NCBI RefSeq assembly: GCF_003660395.1 | Contig: NZ_QXQT01000007.1 | Span: 1-64,000, forward strand | Direction of reading: 5' to 3' | Length of the DNA: 64,000 nt | Origin: Helicobacter vulpis | GTDB taxonomy: Bacteria; Campylobacterota; Campylobacteria; Campylobacterales; Helicobacteraceae | Shown here: piece after piece, positions 15,514 through 23,287 of the stretch | How positions within the stretch are numbered: position 1 is the stretch's first letter | How the letters are laid out: every line of letters starts with the position of its first letter | The notes under the pieces: model-generated | What the model was told of the DNA's origin: nothing | Databases searched by the model: none | The model's input: only the letters and a program-made list of their open reading frames with translations | Position numbers and translations under genes: made by a program

Positions 15514-17484
15514 ATGGATTTATTCAATCTACACGCCCCCTATACGATGAGTTTAGAGCAAGAAAAAGTCGTGCAAATTTTGAGCGAGGGGGTGGCACAA
15601 GGGGCGCGTTATCAAACTTTGATCGGGGTTACGGGTTCGGGCAAGACCTTTAGCATGGCGAATTTGATCGCGCGCTTGCAAATGCCCACTTTGATCATGA
15701 GCCACAATAAAACCCTCTGCGCCCAGCTTTATAGCGAGTTCAAAGGCTTTTTCCCTAAAAACCATGTAGAATACTTTATCTCCCACTTTGATTATTATCA
15801 GCCCGAGTCCTACATCCCTAGACGCGATCTCTTCATAGAAAAGGATAGCGCGATCAATGAGGATTTAGAACGCCTGCGCTTGAGCGCGGTAACTTCACTA
15901 TTAAGCTATGATGATGTGATTGTGGTCGCTAGCGTGTCGGCTAATTATGGGCTGGGCAACCCGGGGGAGTATTTGAGCATGCTAGAAAAAATCCAAGTGG
16001 GGCAGGTGCGCCCTTATAAGCAATTCTTGCTCAAACTGGTAGAAATGGGTTATAGTCGCCAAGACATCTTAGAGCGGGGCAAGTTTAGGGCGGTGGGGGA
16101 GTGCGTGGATATTTTCCCCGCCTACAATGATGAAAACTTTATCCGTGTAGAATTTTTTGGCGATGAAATCGAGCGCATCACTAGCATGGACGCGTTAGAA
16201 AACACCCCCCTAAAGCAACTAGACTCTTACCCCCTCTATGCGGCAAACGCCTTTATTGTGAGCCCGGAGCGTTTGCAACAAGCCATTAAAGACATTGAGC
16301 AAGAATTGCAAGCGCGCCTAAGCTTTTTCAAACAAGCCCAAAAGCCCCTAGAGTATGAGCGCCTCAAAACCCGTACTGAATTTGATTTAGAAATGATTAG
16401 TGCCACAGGCATTTGTAAGGGCATTGAGAATTACGCGCGCCACTTCACGGGCAAACAAGAGGGGGAGACCCCCTATACCCTCATGGATTACTTCGCCCAA
16501 AAGCAACGCCCCTTTTTGGTGATCGTAGATGAGTCGCATGTGAGTCTGCCCCAATTTAGGGGGATGTATGCGGGGGACTTGAGCCGTAAGCAGGTCTTGG
16601 TAGATTATGGCTTTAGATTGCCTTGCGCGCTGGATAATCGCCCCCTTCAATACGAGGAGTTTATCGCCAAACCCCCCCATTTTCTCTTTGTCTCAGCCAC
16701 CCCCAACCCCCTAGAGTTAGAACTCTCACAAGGTCATATCGCTGAACAAATCATCCGCCCTACCGGGTTACTAGACCCCGAATACGAAGTGCGCCCCGTG
16801 GCTAACCAAGTTAGAGATTTATTTGAGCGCATTAGGGTCGTGGTGGCTAGAAAGGAGCGCGTGTTAGTTACTACCTTGACTAAGCGCATGGCTGAGGAGT
16901 TGTGCAAGCACTATTTAGAATGGGGCTTGAGGGTGCAGTATCTGCATAGCGATATTGATGCCATTGAGCGCAATCATTTGATTAGAGAGCTTAGATTAGG
17001 GGTTTTTGATGTGCTCATTGGGATCAACTTGTTAAGAGAGGGGTTAGACTTGCCGGAGGTCTCTTTAGTGGCGATCTTGGACGCGGACAAAGAAGGCTTT
17101 TTGCGCAGTGAAACGAGTTTAATTCAGACAATGGGGCGCGCCGCACGGCATGTACATGGCAAGGTGATCTTTTATGCAGACAAGATCACAGCAAGCATGC
17201 AAAGGGCGATGCAAATTAGCGATGAGAGACGGGCTAAACAAAAAGCCTTTAATGCAGAACATGGCATCGAGCCTAAGAGTGTGCAAAGGCATGTGGAAGA
17301 GGAGTTGATTGATAGCCTGCCTGCAAAGCCCAAACGCTCCAAAGCCCTAGAAAAAATGCCCAAGAGTGAAAAGGATCGCTTAATCAAAACTTTAAGGGCG
17401 CAAATGCAACAACGCGCTAAGGTGTTGGACTTTGAAGAGGCGGCAAGATTGCGCGATGAGATCGCACGGATTAGAGGGTTGTAG
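15514..17484 (+). CDS. uvrB: Excinuclease ABC subunit UvrB
   Basis: A 656-residue nucleotide-excision-repair helicase-like protein that verifies DNA damage after UvrA and recruits UvrC. Walker A is GVTGSGKTF (about residues 39-47), the beta-hairpin shows [14 protein letters not shown], the DEAD-like box is DESHV, and motif VI is QTMGRAAR. The C-terminal UVR motif ([20 protein letters not shown]) binds UvrC. The length is normal. The stop at 17482-17484 lies one base before the GTG of the first array gene, so readthrough transcription into the array is likely. Confidence 0.97.
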   Translation: MDLFNLHAPYTMSLEQEKVVQILSEGVAQGARYQTLIGVTGSGKTFSMANLIARLQMPTLIMSHNKTLCAQLYSEFKGFFPKNHVEYFISHFDYYQPESYIPRRDLFIEKDSAINEDLERLRLSAVTSLLSYDDVIVVASVSANYGLGNPGEYLSMLEKIQVGQVRPYKQFLLKLVEMGYSRQDILERGKFRAVGECVDIFPAYNDENFIRVEFFGDEIERITSMDALENTPLKQLDSYPLYAANAFIVSPERLQQAIKDIEQELQARLSFFKQAQKPLEYERLKTRTEFDLEMISATGICKGIENYARHFTGKQEGETPYTLMDYFAQKQRPFLVIVDESHVSLPQFRGMYAGDLSRKQVLVDYGFRLPCALDNRPLQYEEFIAKPPHFLFVSATPNPLELELSQGHIAEQIIRPTGLLDPEYEVRPVANQVRDLFERIRVVVARKERVLVTTLTKRMAEELCKHYLEWGLRVQYLHSDIDAIERNHLIRELRLGVFDVLIGINLLREGLDLPEVSLVAILDADKEGFLRSETSLIQTMGRAARHVHGKVIFYADKITASMQRAMQISDERRAKQKAFNAEHGIEPKSVQRHVEEELIDSLPAKPKRSKALEKMPKSEKDRLIKTLRAQMQQRAKVLDFEEAARLRDEIARIRGL

Positions 17485-17485
17485 T

Positions 17486-17785
17486 GTGGAGAAAAAAATT
17501 TTCTTAGGGCTGGTGTTGGTATTAATGCCTTTCTTCACGGCGTGTATGTGCATTGGGATAATCGTAATATCGCTTGATTATAGTTGCGGGGCTTTGGCAA
17601 ATATAGTCTTGATGGGCATAGTGGTGTTGTATGGGCTGTCTTTTTTGCCCATTAGAGAGATTTATAAATACACGGGTTGGCGTGATGCCTGTGTGGTGAG
17701 TGGGATTGTTAATGCAGGGAGCGTAATACTCGTCCCCATGATATTACTCTATATAAAAATGATAATGATAGAACTCCATATATAA
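17486..17785 (+). CDS. Small three-helix membrane protein, array member 1
   Basis: The start is GTG 17486 (VEKKIFLG), one base after the uvrB stop; the open frame continues upstream inside uvrB but lacks the family start. 99 residues. Helix 1 is IFLGLVLVLMPFFTACMCIG, helix 2 ends YGLSFLPIREIYKYTGW, helix 3 follows SGIVNAGSV. The family hallmarks are LVLVLMP, SFLPI-x-x-IYK-x-TGW and a cysteine plus SG just before helix 3. No known domain is recognised. The next gene is its closest relative. The family name here is mine. Confidence 0.7.
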   Translation: MEKKIFLGLVLVLMPFFTACMCIGIIVISLDYSCGALANIVLMGIVVLYGLSFLPIREIYKYTGWRDACVVSGIVNAGSVILVPMILLYIKMIMIELHI

Positions 17786-17806
17786 AATTACATTAAAAGG
17801 TAAGCC

Positions 17807-18088
17807 ATGAAAACTAAACAAGTGCTCTTAGGGCTGGTGTTGGTATTAATGCCGCTCTTCACGACATGTATGTTTTTTGGGATAATCGCAATGTCGTTTG
17901 ATTATAGTTGCGGGGTTTTGGGAAATATAGCCTCAATGGGTGTATGGGTGTTGTATGGGCTGTCTTTTTTGCCCATTAGGGAGATTTATAAATACACGGG
18001 TTGGCGTGATGCCTGTGTGCTGAGTGGGATTGTTAATGCAGGGAGCGTAATATTATTTCCTACAATATTATTACACATAATATTTTGA
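17807..18088 (+). CDS. Small three-helix membrane protein, array member 2
   Basis: A 93-residue near-duplicate of member 1 (shared FDYSCG, YGLSFLPIREIYKYTGWRDA and SGIVNAGSVIL), so the two arose by recent tandem duplication. ATG 17807 follows AAAAGG. Helices are at about residues 6-28, 40-55 and 68-90. A cysteine in helix 1 and the DYSCG loop cysteine are kept. Same orientation and 21 bases after member 1. Confidence 0.7.
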   Translation: MKTKQVLLGLVLVLMPLFTTCMFFGIIAMSFDYSCGVLGNIASMGVWVLYGLSFLPIREIYKYTGWRDACVLSGIVNAGSVILFPTILLHIIF

Positions 18089-18119
18089 TGGCACTCCATA
18101 CAATATAAAAAGGTGAGTG

Positions 18120-18404
18120 GTGAAAACTGAAGAAGAATCTCTCTCAGGGCTAGTGTTGGTGTTAATGCCCTTTTTCACTCTGTGTATGTGTTTTGGGGTG
18201 ATAGAAACATTGCATGAGTGTGGTTGCCACGCGCATATTTTGGGGAGTGCGAGCGTAGCGGTGCTGGGCACGCTGTCTTTTTTACCCATTAGAGAGATTT
18301 ATAAACACACGGGTCGGGCTTTTGGCTGTGTGCTGAGTGGGGGTTTTAATGGATTAGTGGTGGTATTCTGCTATATGATAGCATCCCACACATATTCATA
18401 TTAA
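18120..18404 (+). CDS. Small three-helix membrane protein, array member 3
   Basis: The start is probably GTG 18120 behind AAAAAGG (18107-18113); GTG 18117 is in frame as well. 94 residues with GLVLVLMPFFTLCMCFGVIE, LSFLPIREIYKHTGRAFGC and LSGGFNGLVVVF. The loop between helices 1 and 2 carries CGCHAH, closer to the CHSHLA motif of later members. It is intermediate between the DYSCG and CHSHLA subgroups. Confidence 0.65.
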   Translation: MKTEEESLSGLVLVLMPFFTLCMCFGVIETLHECGCHAHILGSASVAVLGTLSFLPIREIYKHTGRAFGCVLSGGFNGLVVVFCYMIASHTYSY

Positions 18405-18415
18405 AAAGGTTGGTG

Positions 18416-18823
18416 ATGAAAAATAGACAAGGGTTTCTAGAGCTTTTGGGGCTAGTGTTGGGGTTGATGCCTGTTTTGGCGTTTGGGGCGTGTTTGTTTG
18501 TCGGGAGGCAACTTGTGAATGCCTGCCATTCTCACTTAGCAGCTTTAAGCCAAGTGCCCTTAGGCGCGCTGTTTCTTTTGTTAGTTTTTGTAATTTACAA
18601 GCGCACGGGCTGGGCTTTTGGCTCTAAAATGAGCGGGATTTTCACCTTATTAGTGGTGCTGAGTGGGTTTTTTGTGGGGCTGGGGGTTTGGGATCGCCCT
18701 TGCTATGCAGAGCGGTGCGTGTGTGAGGGGATGTGTATGGAGAGCCCTTGTCCTAACTATAGTGGATGTGTCCAAGATCAGTGTCCTGAGTGTTTGGGTC
18801 GCCCTACTAGGTTTCCCGACTAA
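18416..18823 (+). CDS. Three-helix membrane protein with a cysteine-rich tail, array member 4
   Basis: ATG 18416 follows AAAAAGG. 135 residues. The first 95 follow the family plan (LGLVLGLMPVLAFGACLFVG; NACHSHLAALSQVPLGAL; VIYKRTGWAFGSKMSGIF). Unlike its neighbours it continues beyond helix 3 into a tail of about 40 residues with eight cysteines (RCVCEGMCMESPC, then C-x5-C-x3-C-x2-C). By hydrophobic order the tail may face the periplasm, where disulfides could form; this is inference. Confidence 0.65.
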   Translation: MKNRQGFLELLGLVLGLMPVLAFGACLFVGRQLVNACHSHLAALSQVPLGALFLLLVFVIYKRTGWAFGSKMSGIFTLLVVLSGFFVGLGVWDRPCYAERCVCEGMCMESPCPNYSGCVQDQCPECLGRPTRFPD

Positions 18824-18837
18824 GAATTTTAGGGGCT

Positions 18838-19140
18838 ATGAAAAAGACTAAGGCGTTTTGCTTGGGGGCGGTGTTGGTGCTCATGCCCCTTTTAACTTTT
18901 TGGGTGTGTTCAAAAGCGATGATATACTTTGGTCCTTGCCATGTGCGTTTAGCCTGTCTGAGTGATGTGCTCTTAGGGGCTCTCTCTTTTGTGCCCCTTG
19001 TCAAAATCTATCAATACACCGCCTCTAGTAAGACTTGGGCTTTGAATTGCAAGATCAGTATGTACACTAATATGATGGTTGTGGTGTACTTGCTGATTAT
19101 AGGGGGACTACTTTTAGACATGCAATCGTTTCGTTGTTAG
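18838..19140 (+). CDS. Small three-helix membrane protein, array member 5
   Basis: ATG 18838 with AGGGG seven bases upstream. 100 residues: FCLGAVLVLMPLLTFWVCSK, a GPCHVRLACLSDVLLGALSF segment, VKIYQYTASSKTWALNCKIS and a third hydrophobic stretch. It keeps the family order but replaces TGW by TASSKTWA, a feature shared with member 6 (CHAPSEVWARR). Confidence 0.65.
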   Translation: MKKTKAFCLGAVLVLMPLLTFWVCSKAMIYFGPCHVRLACLSDVLLGALSFVPLVKIYQYTASSKTWALNCKISMYTNMMVVVYLLIIGGLLLDMQSFRC

Positions 19141-19149
19141 GAGCATAAA

Positions 19150-19422
19150 ATGAAAAAGACGACATTGTTTTGCTTGGAGTTGGTGCTCATGCCCTTTGTT
19201 ACTTTTGCATCGTGCATTTTCTTTTATGCGCTGGTTCTTGTTATTACTCTTGATCTTAACCTCGCCCTTATCGCTTCATTGATCTTAGGGGGCTTGTCCT
19301 TTTACCCCATTTTTAAGATTTACAAGTGCCATGCGCCTAGCGAAGTTTGGGCGCGGCGTTGTGCTATTAGCGGGGTTTTTAATGCTCTAGCTGTGGTGGT
19401 GTGGTATGCATTATTTATTTAA
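19150..19422 (+). CDS. Small three-helix membrane protein, array member 6
   Basis: ATG 19150, preceded by AGGAGCATAAA. 90 residues: LFCLELVLMPFVTFASCIFF, LILGGLSFYPIFKIYKCHAP, RCAISGVFNALAVVVWYALF. It lacks the CHSHLA loop. It lies 9 bases after member 5, so the two are probably cotranscribed. Confidence 0.65.
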   Translation: MKKTTLFCLELVLMPFVTFASCIFFYALVLVITLDLNLALIASLILGGLSFYPIFKIYKCHAPSEVWARRCAISGVFNALAVVVWYALFI

Positions 19423-19452
19423 GTCTTGCATTCTATACCCTAGTAAGGATAA

Positions 19453-20082
19453 ATGTTGAAAATTTTTTTCTTGTTCTTGGGGTTAGTGTTGATATCTCTC
19501 ATCATTTTGTTTGTGTATGATAGGTTGGGTTTGGAGCGATTGTGTTTGGAGCGTTATAGTTCAAACTCAGCAAGGATTTTAATGGACGACAAGCTGTTTG
19601 GTAAACAAGCTTTGCATGCCGCCAATATTTTTTCGTTTGCCTGGATCGTGTTTTGCATCGTTTTTATTCACGATGGTTTGCGCGCACGATGGATTGATGT
19701 ATTTCCTTTCGTAATGTGCCTTGAGATGGGTGCTATCATTTTAGCGTTATGTCCTAACAAACACATCTCTTTAGGACTCATTGCTTTAGGATTTGTGCTG
19801 TGTTACTATGGCTCTCCCCCTCCCCCAAGATATATGGGAGCAATCACATTTAGTGTAGGAGCTCTCATCTTTTGGGCATATATTGGCGATAAAAAATGGT
19901 GGCTCTTTTTCATTCCGCCTTCAATCGCTATCATCATGTTAACCACGCTAATCTACTGTGGCGTTATACTTTTTTGCGTGTTTTGCACTTATCCCATTAA
20001 AAACGCACATTGGCTTGTGCGCTGTTCCATAGCTATAGCTATTTTATCGTGTCTCTTTCCCATAATGATGATTGTAAATTAA
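19453..20082 (+). CDS. Polytopic membrane protein, second array family, copy 1
   Basis: A 209-residue product if started at ATG 19453 (AAGGAT upstream). An internal ATG at 19582 also has AAGGAT and aligns with the starts of copies 2 and 3, which would give 166 residues. The first 43 residues (IFFLFLGLVLISLIILFVYD) look like helix 1 of the three-helix family, so this copy may be a fusion. The core has KQALHAANIF, ALCPNKHISLGLIALGFVLC, GALIFWAYIGDKKWWLF and TYPIKNAHW, about six helices. Function unknown. Confidence 0.6.
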   Translation: MLKIFFLFLGLVLISLIILFVYDRLGLERLCLERYSSNSARILMDDKLFGKQALHAANIFSFAWIVFCIVFIHDGLRARWIDVFPFVMCLEMGAIILALCPNKHISLGLIALGFVLCYYGSPPPPRYMGAITFSVGALIFWAYIGDKKWWLFFIPPSIAIIMLTTLIYCGVILFCVFCTYPIKNAHWLVRCSIAIAILSCLFPIMMIVN

Positions 20083-20090
20083 CCATTAGT

Positions 20091-20881
20091 TGCACGCCTA
20101 GTGGCATGGGTTGCTCCGTAGCACAATGGGGGAGGCGCGCAAAAAATCTTATTCTAGATTCGCCAAGGATTCTCATGGACAAACTATTTATTAAACAATC
20201 TTTGCATGCCGCCAATATTTTTTTGTTCGCCTTGATCGTGTTTTACATCGTTCTTACTCGCGATTCACGCGCATGGGGATGGGAACTTGATGCAACTTTC
20301 TTTGTAGCATGCCTTGAAATGGGTGCTGTTATTTTAGCGTTATACCCTAACAAACGCATCTCTTTAGGACTCATTGCTTTAGGACTTGTGCTATGTTGTG
20401 CTCCATTTATCCCTCCCCCAAAACACGGAACAATCGTACTTAGCGTAGGAGCTCTCATCTTTTGGGCATATGTTGGTAATAAAAAATGGTGGCTTTTTCC
20501 CATCCCGCCTTTAATCGCTATTATTCTTATCTTGTTTGAGTCGCATGATGCGTGGAAGGCGTTCGTGTTCTTGTTTAAAATGTTAAAAGTCACGCTGAGT
20601 TGCTATAGCATTGTATTTCTTTGCACGCTTTGCACTTATCCCATTAGAAACGCGCATTGGTTTTTGCGCTGTTTAGTGGCCATAGTTGTTTTCGGGCTTC
20701 TCAATGCTCAAGTTGGATCGCTCATGGTGTCTCTCCTTTTTGGTAGATAAGTTGCACGCTACAAGGCAACGACTCCGAATTGCGCGCCTAGTGGCATGGA
20801 TTGCTCCGTAGCACAATGGGGGAGGCGCGCAAAAAATCTTATTCTGAACTCGTCTAAGGATTCTCATGGACAAAGCATTTA
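20091..20881 (+). repeat. Duplicated leader of the second membrane family (20091-20190 and 20781-20881)
   Basis: The stretch from GCCTAGTGGCATGG through GCTCCGTAGCACAATGGGGG, GGCGCGCAAAAAATCTTATT and the AAGGATTCTCATGGACAAA start region occurs before copies 2 and 3 with few changes. It is absent before copy 1 apart from AAGGAT-x-ATGGAC. Conservation of non-coding DNA as strong as the coding part indicates recent duplication or a shared regulatory leader. Confidence 0.7.
20175..20750 (+). CDS. Polytopic membrane protein, second array family, copy 2
   Basis: A 191-residue product. The start is ATG 20175, behind AAGGATTCTC, the same leader as copy 3; the frame is open upstream but reads through the repeated leader. 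Shared blocks: KQSLHAANIFLFALIVFYIV, ALYPNKRISLGLIALGLVLC, GALIFWAYVGNKKWWLF, TYPIRNAHWFLRC. About six hydrophobic helices. Relative to copy 3 it has a different second half around residues 125-150. Confidence 0.65.
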   Translation: MDKLFIKQSLHAANIFLFALIVFYIVLTRDSRAWGWELDATFFVACLEMGAVILALYPNKRISLGLIALGLVLCCAPFIPPPKHGTIVLSVGALIFWAYVGNKKWWLFPIPPLIAIILILFESHDAWKAFVFLFKMLKVTLSCYSIVFLCTLCTYPIRNAHWFLRCLVAIVVFGLLNAQVGSLMVSLLFGR

Positions 20882-21426
20882 TTAAACAAGCTTTGCATTT
20901 TGCTAATACAATTTGGTTCTTTGTTATTGTCAATACAATGATGGCCCCTAACCACCCTCATGGAGTAGGAGGTGGAATGGCAATCATGCTATTTGGCTTG
21001 CTTGCCTACATAGGCGCTATCATTCTAGTGTTATGCCCTGACAAACACATTTCTCTAAGAATTATCGCTCTGGGGTTTGTGCTGTGTTACTGCGTATTCG
21101 TGCCTCCTGCAAGGTATATGGGATATGTTATAGGGAGTGTAGCATCTCTTGTTTTTTGGGCGTGTTTTGGGGATAAAAAATGGTGGCTTCTCCCTATACC
21201 GCTTTTAATCGGCATTGTTTTTTCTTTATCCGGGCGTAAATTGTCAGTATCAGGGACACTGGTATATTATGTCCTCCTGCTTTTTCCCATGCTCTGCACA
21301 TATCCCATTAGAAACGCCCATTGGTATTTGAGGTTCTTGGGCGTTCTGGTTATTACATTTGTTTTTTGGTGTATATTATTTGTTTTTGAACCCTTAAAGT
21401 ATTTGAAGCCATATATTGGGACTTAA
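20866..21426 (+). CDS. Polytopic membrane protein, second array family, copy 3
   Basis: A 186-residue product, ATG 20866 with AAGGATTCTC upstream. Retains KQALHFANTIWFF, LCPDKHISLRIIALGFVLCY, VFWACFGDKKWWLLPIP and TYPIRNAHWYLRF. The KKWW and TYPI-x-NAHW motifs are invariant in all three copies and are the likely functional landmarks. No known domain is recognised. Confidence 0.65.
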   Translation: MDKAFIKQALHFANTIWFFVIVNTMMAPNHPHGVGGGMAIMLFGLLAYIGAIILVLCPDKHISLRIIALGFVLCYCVFVPPARYMGYVIGSVASLVFWACFGDKKWWLLPIPLLIGIVFSLSGRKLSVSGTLVYYVLLLFPMLCTYPIRNAHWYLRFLGVLVITFVFWCILFVFEPLKYLKPYIGT

Positions 21427-21430
21427 GTTT

Positions 21431-21796
21431 GTGTTCTCTATCTTTGCTCCATGCCTGCTTTCTGCACTCATACCCATTTTGATCTTTGTTCATAAACCCA
21501 AGTTTAGGTCGCTAGCCCTCATCTTGGCTTTTGCTCCGATGTTCTTGCTTAACACCTTAGATTTTTATGATGTTCTTAAGGATAATTACAACATATGGGG
21601 CTTATTGCAACACGAGTTGCGGGTTTCTAAAAGTGTCTTCTTACTATATAAGGGTGTTTGTTTGATAATCTATACACTTCTACTATGGTTTGGGCTTAGA
21701 AAGCCTAAGGCGCATGTGTTTATCCTTGCCTGTTTTGTTTTATGCAATCTATTGATACCCTTTAATCTTATGGAGCAGTTTTTATTGGGGAGGTGA
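21431..21796 (+). CDS. Small hydrophobic protein, array region, unrelated to both families
   Basis: The frame is open from TTG 21416; GTG 21431 lies just after the previous stop and is my choice, giving 121 residues. No strong RBS is visible, so the start is uncertain. Four hydrophobic segments (IFAPCLLSALIPILIFV; SLALILAFAPMFLLNTL; LIIYTLLLWFG; FILACFVLCNLLIPFN). It does not carry the motifs of either paralogous family. No function can be proposed. Confidence 0.45.
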   Translation: MFSIFAPCLLSALIPILIFVHKPKFRSLALILAFAPMFLLNTLDFYDVLKDNYNIWGLLQHELRVSKSVFLLYKGVCLIIYTLLLWFGLRKPKAHVFILACFVLCNLLIPFNLMEQFLLGR

Positions 21797-21798
21797 TC

Positions 21799-21930
21799 AT
21801 GCCTATGGCTAAATTCTCTAAAACTAAAAGATTTATCGCTTTTTTGTGGATGTTTGTTAGCAAGGCTAATAATCTTTTTGTTTTATGTGTTATCTCTAAA
21901 CTTTTGGGGGTTGCTCTTTTGTGTTTTTAG
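21799..21930 (+). CDS. 43-residue membrane peptide
   Basis: ATG 21799 sits six bases after GGGGAGGTGAT, one of the strongest ribosome binding sites in the region, and two bases after the preceding stop. The product is basic at its start (KFSKTKRF) and hydrophobic thereafter (LFVLCVISKLLGVALLCF), a single-helix membrane peptide. It might instead be the truncated head of a larger gene, since the 90 bases after its stop hold nothing obvious. Confidence 0.45.
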   Translation: MPMAKFSKTKRFIAFLWMFVSKANNLFVLCVISKLLGVALLCF

Positions 21931-22022
21931 ACCTATATTGGTGGGTGTTTCTAGTTTTGAATACCCTAAGGCGAGTTTGTTAAGATGAAGTTAAAAAGCT
22001 TTGGTGTGTATGGGGGATGTGC

Positions 22023-22304
22023 ATGGATGTTAAAACATTTTTCTTGGGGCTAGCGCTAGTGCTCATGCCTATTTTGGTGTTTGTGGTGTGTGCATTGGTA
22101 GGGGCACAACTCATTATGACTTGCCATTCTTACCTAGCGCTTTTGAGTGAGGTGCTCTTAGGCGCGCTGTCCTTTTTGCCCATTGTCAAAATTTACAAAC
22201 ACACAGGTTGGGTTTTTGGCTGTAAAATGAGCGCGACTTTTACTTTGCTGGTCGTGCTGAGTGGGTTTTTTATAGGGCTGGGGTATTTGGATTACCCTTG
22301 TTAA
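22023..22304 (+). CDS. Small three-helix membrane protein, array member 7
   Basis: The start is ATG 22023 behind GGGGG; ATG 22017 is in frame too. 93 residues: FFLGLALVLMPILVFVVCAL, TCHSYLALLSEVLLGALSFL, IYKHTGWVFGCKMSATFTLL. It closely resembles member 4 without the cysteine-rich tail (ends LGYLDYPC, compare GVWDRPC), so the tail of member 4 begins where this one stops. Confidence 0.7.
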   Translation: MDVKTFFLGLALVLMPILVFVVCALVGAQLIMTCHSYLALLSEVLLGALSFLPIVKIYKHTGWVFGCKMSATFTLLVVLSGFFIGLGYLDYPC

Positions 22305-22323
22305 AACGCGTGGGGTTAATAGG

Positions 22324-22599
22324 ATGAAAACATTTTTCTTAGGGCTAGTGTTGGTGCTCATGCCCTTTATCACTTTGTTTATGTGCGGTGTGGTGGGCGC
22401 GTGGCTGGCTAAGGCTTGCCATTCTCATTTAGCAGTGTTTAGTGAAATCATTCTAGGCTCTTTGTCCTTTCTGCCTATTTTTCAGATTTACAAATACACC
22501 AACTGGGCTTTTAGCTGTACGCTGAGTGGGTTTTTTAATGGTTTGGTGGTGGTAGGTGGGTTTTACATGGGGCTGGTGGCTTTAAAGCCGTTTTGTTAA
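22324..22599 (+). CDS. Small three-helix membrane protein, array member 8
   Basis: ATG 22324, AATAGG upstream. 91 residues: FFLGLVLVLMPFITLFMCGV, ACHSHLAVFSEIILGSLSFL, IYKYTNWAFSCTLSGFFNGL. A good consensus member of the family. It ends in a cysteine (LKPFC), like members 5 and 7. Confidence 0.7.
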   Translation: MKTFFLGLVLVLMPFITLFMCGVVGAWLAKACHSHLAVFSEIILGSLSFLPIFQIYKYTNWAFSCTLSGFFNGLVVVGGFYMGLVALKPFC

Positions 22600-22638
22600 G
22601 ATTGGTGTTCTTGATTTGACAGGACTTAAAGGGGCGTT

Positions 22639-22950
22639 ATGAAGAAGTGGATCAAGCGCATAGAGCGGTTTTATTTAGGGGTTTTGCTTTTCATCACACC
22701 CTTTTTAACGCCTTTTTTATGCGCTAGAGTGGGGAGCATATTATTGCATTCGGGGCATGTGATTTTAGCGCTTTTGAGCGTACTCCTTTGTGGTTTGCTC
22801 TCCTTTTGGACAATTCATGGGGTTTATGATGACACAAAACCTAGCAAGGTGTGGAAGTGGGCTTGTTTGGCGATCGCCGGGCTTAATGGGGTGATTTTAA
22901 TAGGAGGCATGGGCTTTGTCGCATGGGTTTTCTTTGGTCCGCATGATTAA
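22639..22950 (+). CDS. Three-helix membrane protein, array member 9 (MKKWIKR subgroup)
   Basis: A 103-residue protein. ATG 22639 follows AAAGGGGCGTT. It has a longer basic start (MKKWIKRIERF) before helix 1 (YLGVLLFITPFLTPFLCARV), then GHVILALLSVLLCGLLSFW, a D-TKPSKVWKWAC loop and GLNGVILIGGMGF. The helix order and the cysteine before helix 3 match the main family, so it is a diverged subgroup. Near-identical to the next gene. Confidence 0.7.
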   Translation: MKKWIKRIERFYLGVLLFITPFLTPFLCARVGSILLHSGHVILALLSVLLCGLLSFWTIHGVYDDTKPSKVWKWACLAIAGLNGVILIGGMGFVAWVFFGPHD

Positions 22951-22959
22951 AGGGGCGTT

Positions 22960-23271
22960 ATGAAGAAGTGGATCAAGCGCGTATATCGGTTTTATTTAGG
23001 GCTTTTTCTTTTCATCACACCCTTTTTAACGCTTTTTTTATGCGCTAGAGTGGGGGGCAGATTATCTTATTTGGGGCATGAAATTTTAGCGCTTTTGAGC
23101 GCACCCCTTTGTAGTTTGCCCTCCTTTTGGATAATTTATGTGGTTTATGATGAAACAAAACCTAGCAAGGTGTGGAAGGGGGCTTGTTTGGCGATCGCCG
23201 GGCTTAATGGGGTGATTTTAATAGGAGGCATGGGCTTTGCGGCATATGTTTTCTTTGGTCCGCACCATTAA
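22960..23271 (+). CDS. Three-helix membrane protein, array member 10 (MKKWIKR subgroup)
   Basis: A 103-residue near-copy of member 9, with the identical AAAGGGGCGTTATG translation start region and long identical stretches of DNA (for example around 22861-22925 and 23182-23247). Differences cluster in residues 8-12, 38-42 and the end of the loop after helix 1. It arose by recent tandem duplication and closes the array. Confidence 0.7.
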   Translation: MKKWIKRVYRFYLGLFLFITPFLTLFLCARVGGRLSYLGHEILALLSAPLCSLPSFWIIYVVYDETKPSKVWKGACLAIAGLNGVILIGGMGFAAYVFFGPHH

Positions 23272-23287
23272 AATAAGAAGGAAAAAG

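Noticed and set aside
17486-23271. Array of repeats as a CRISPR or prophage
   Set aside because: Repeats are coding paralogues of unequal size, with no short palindromic repeats or spacers, and no integrase, capsid or tail genes are visible.
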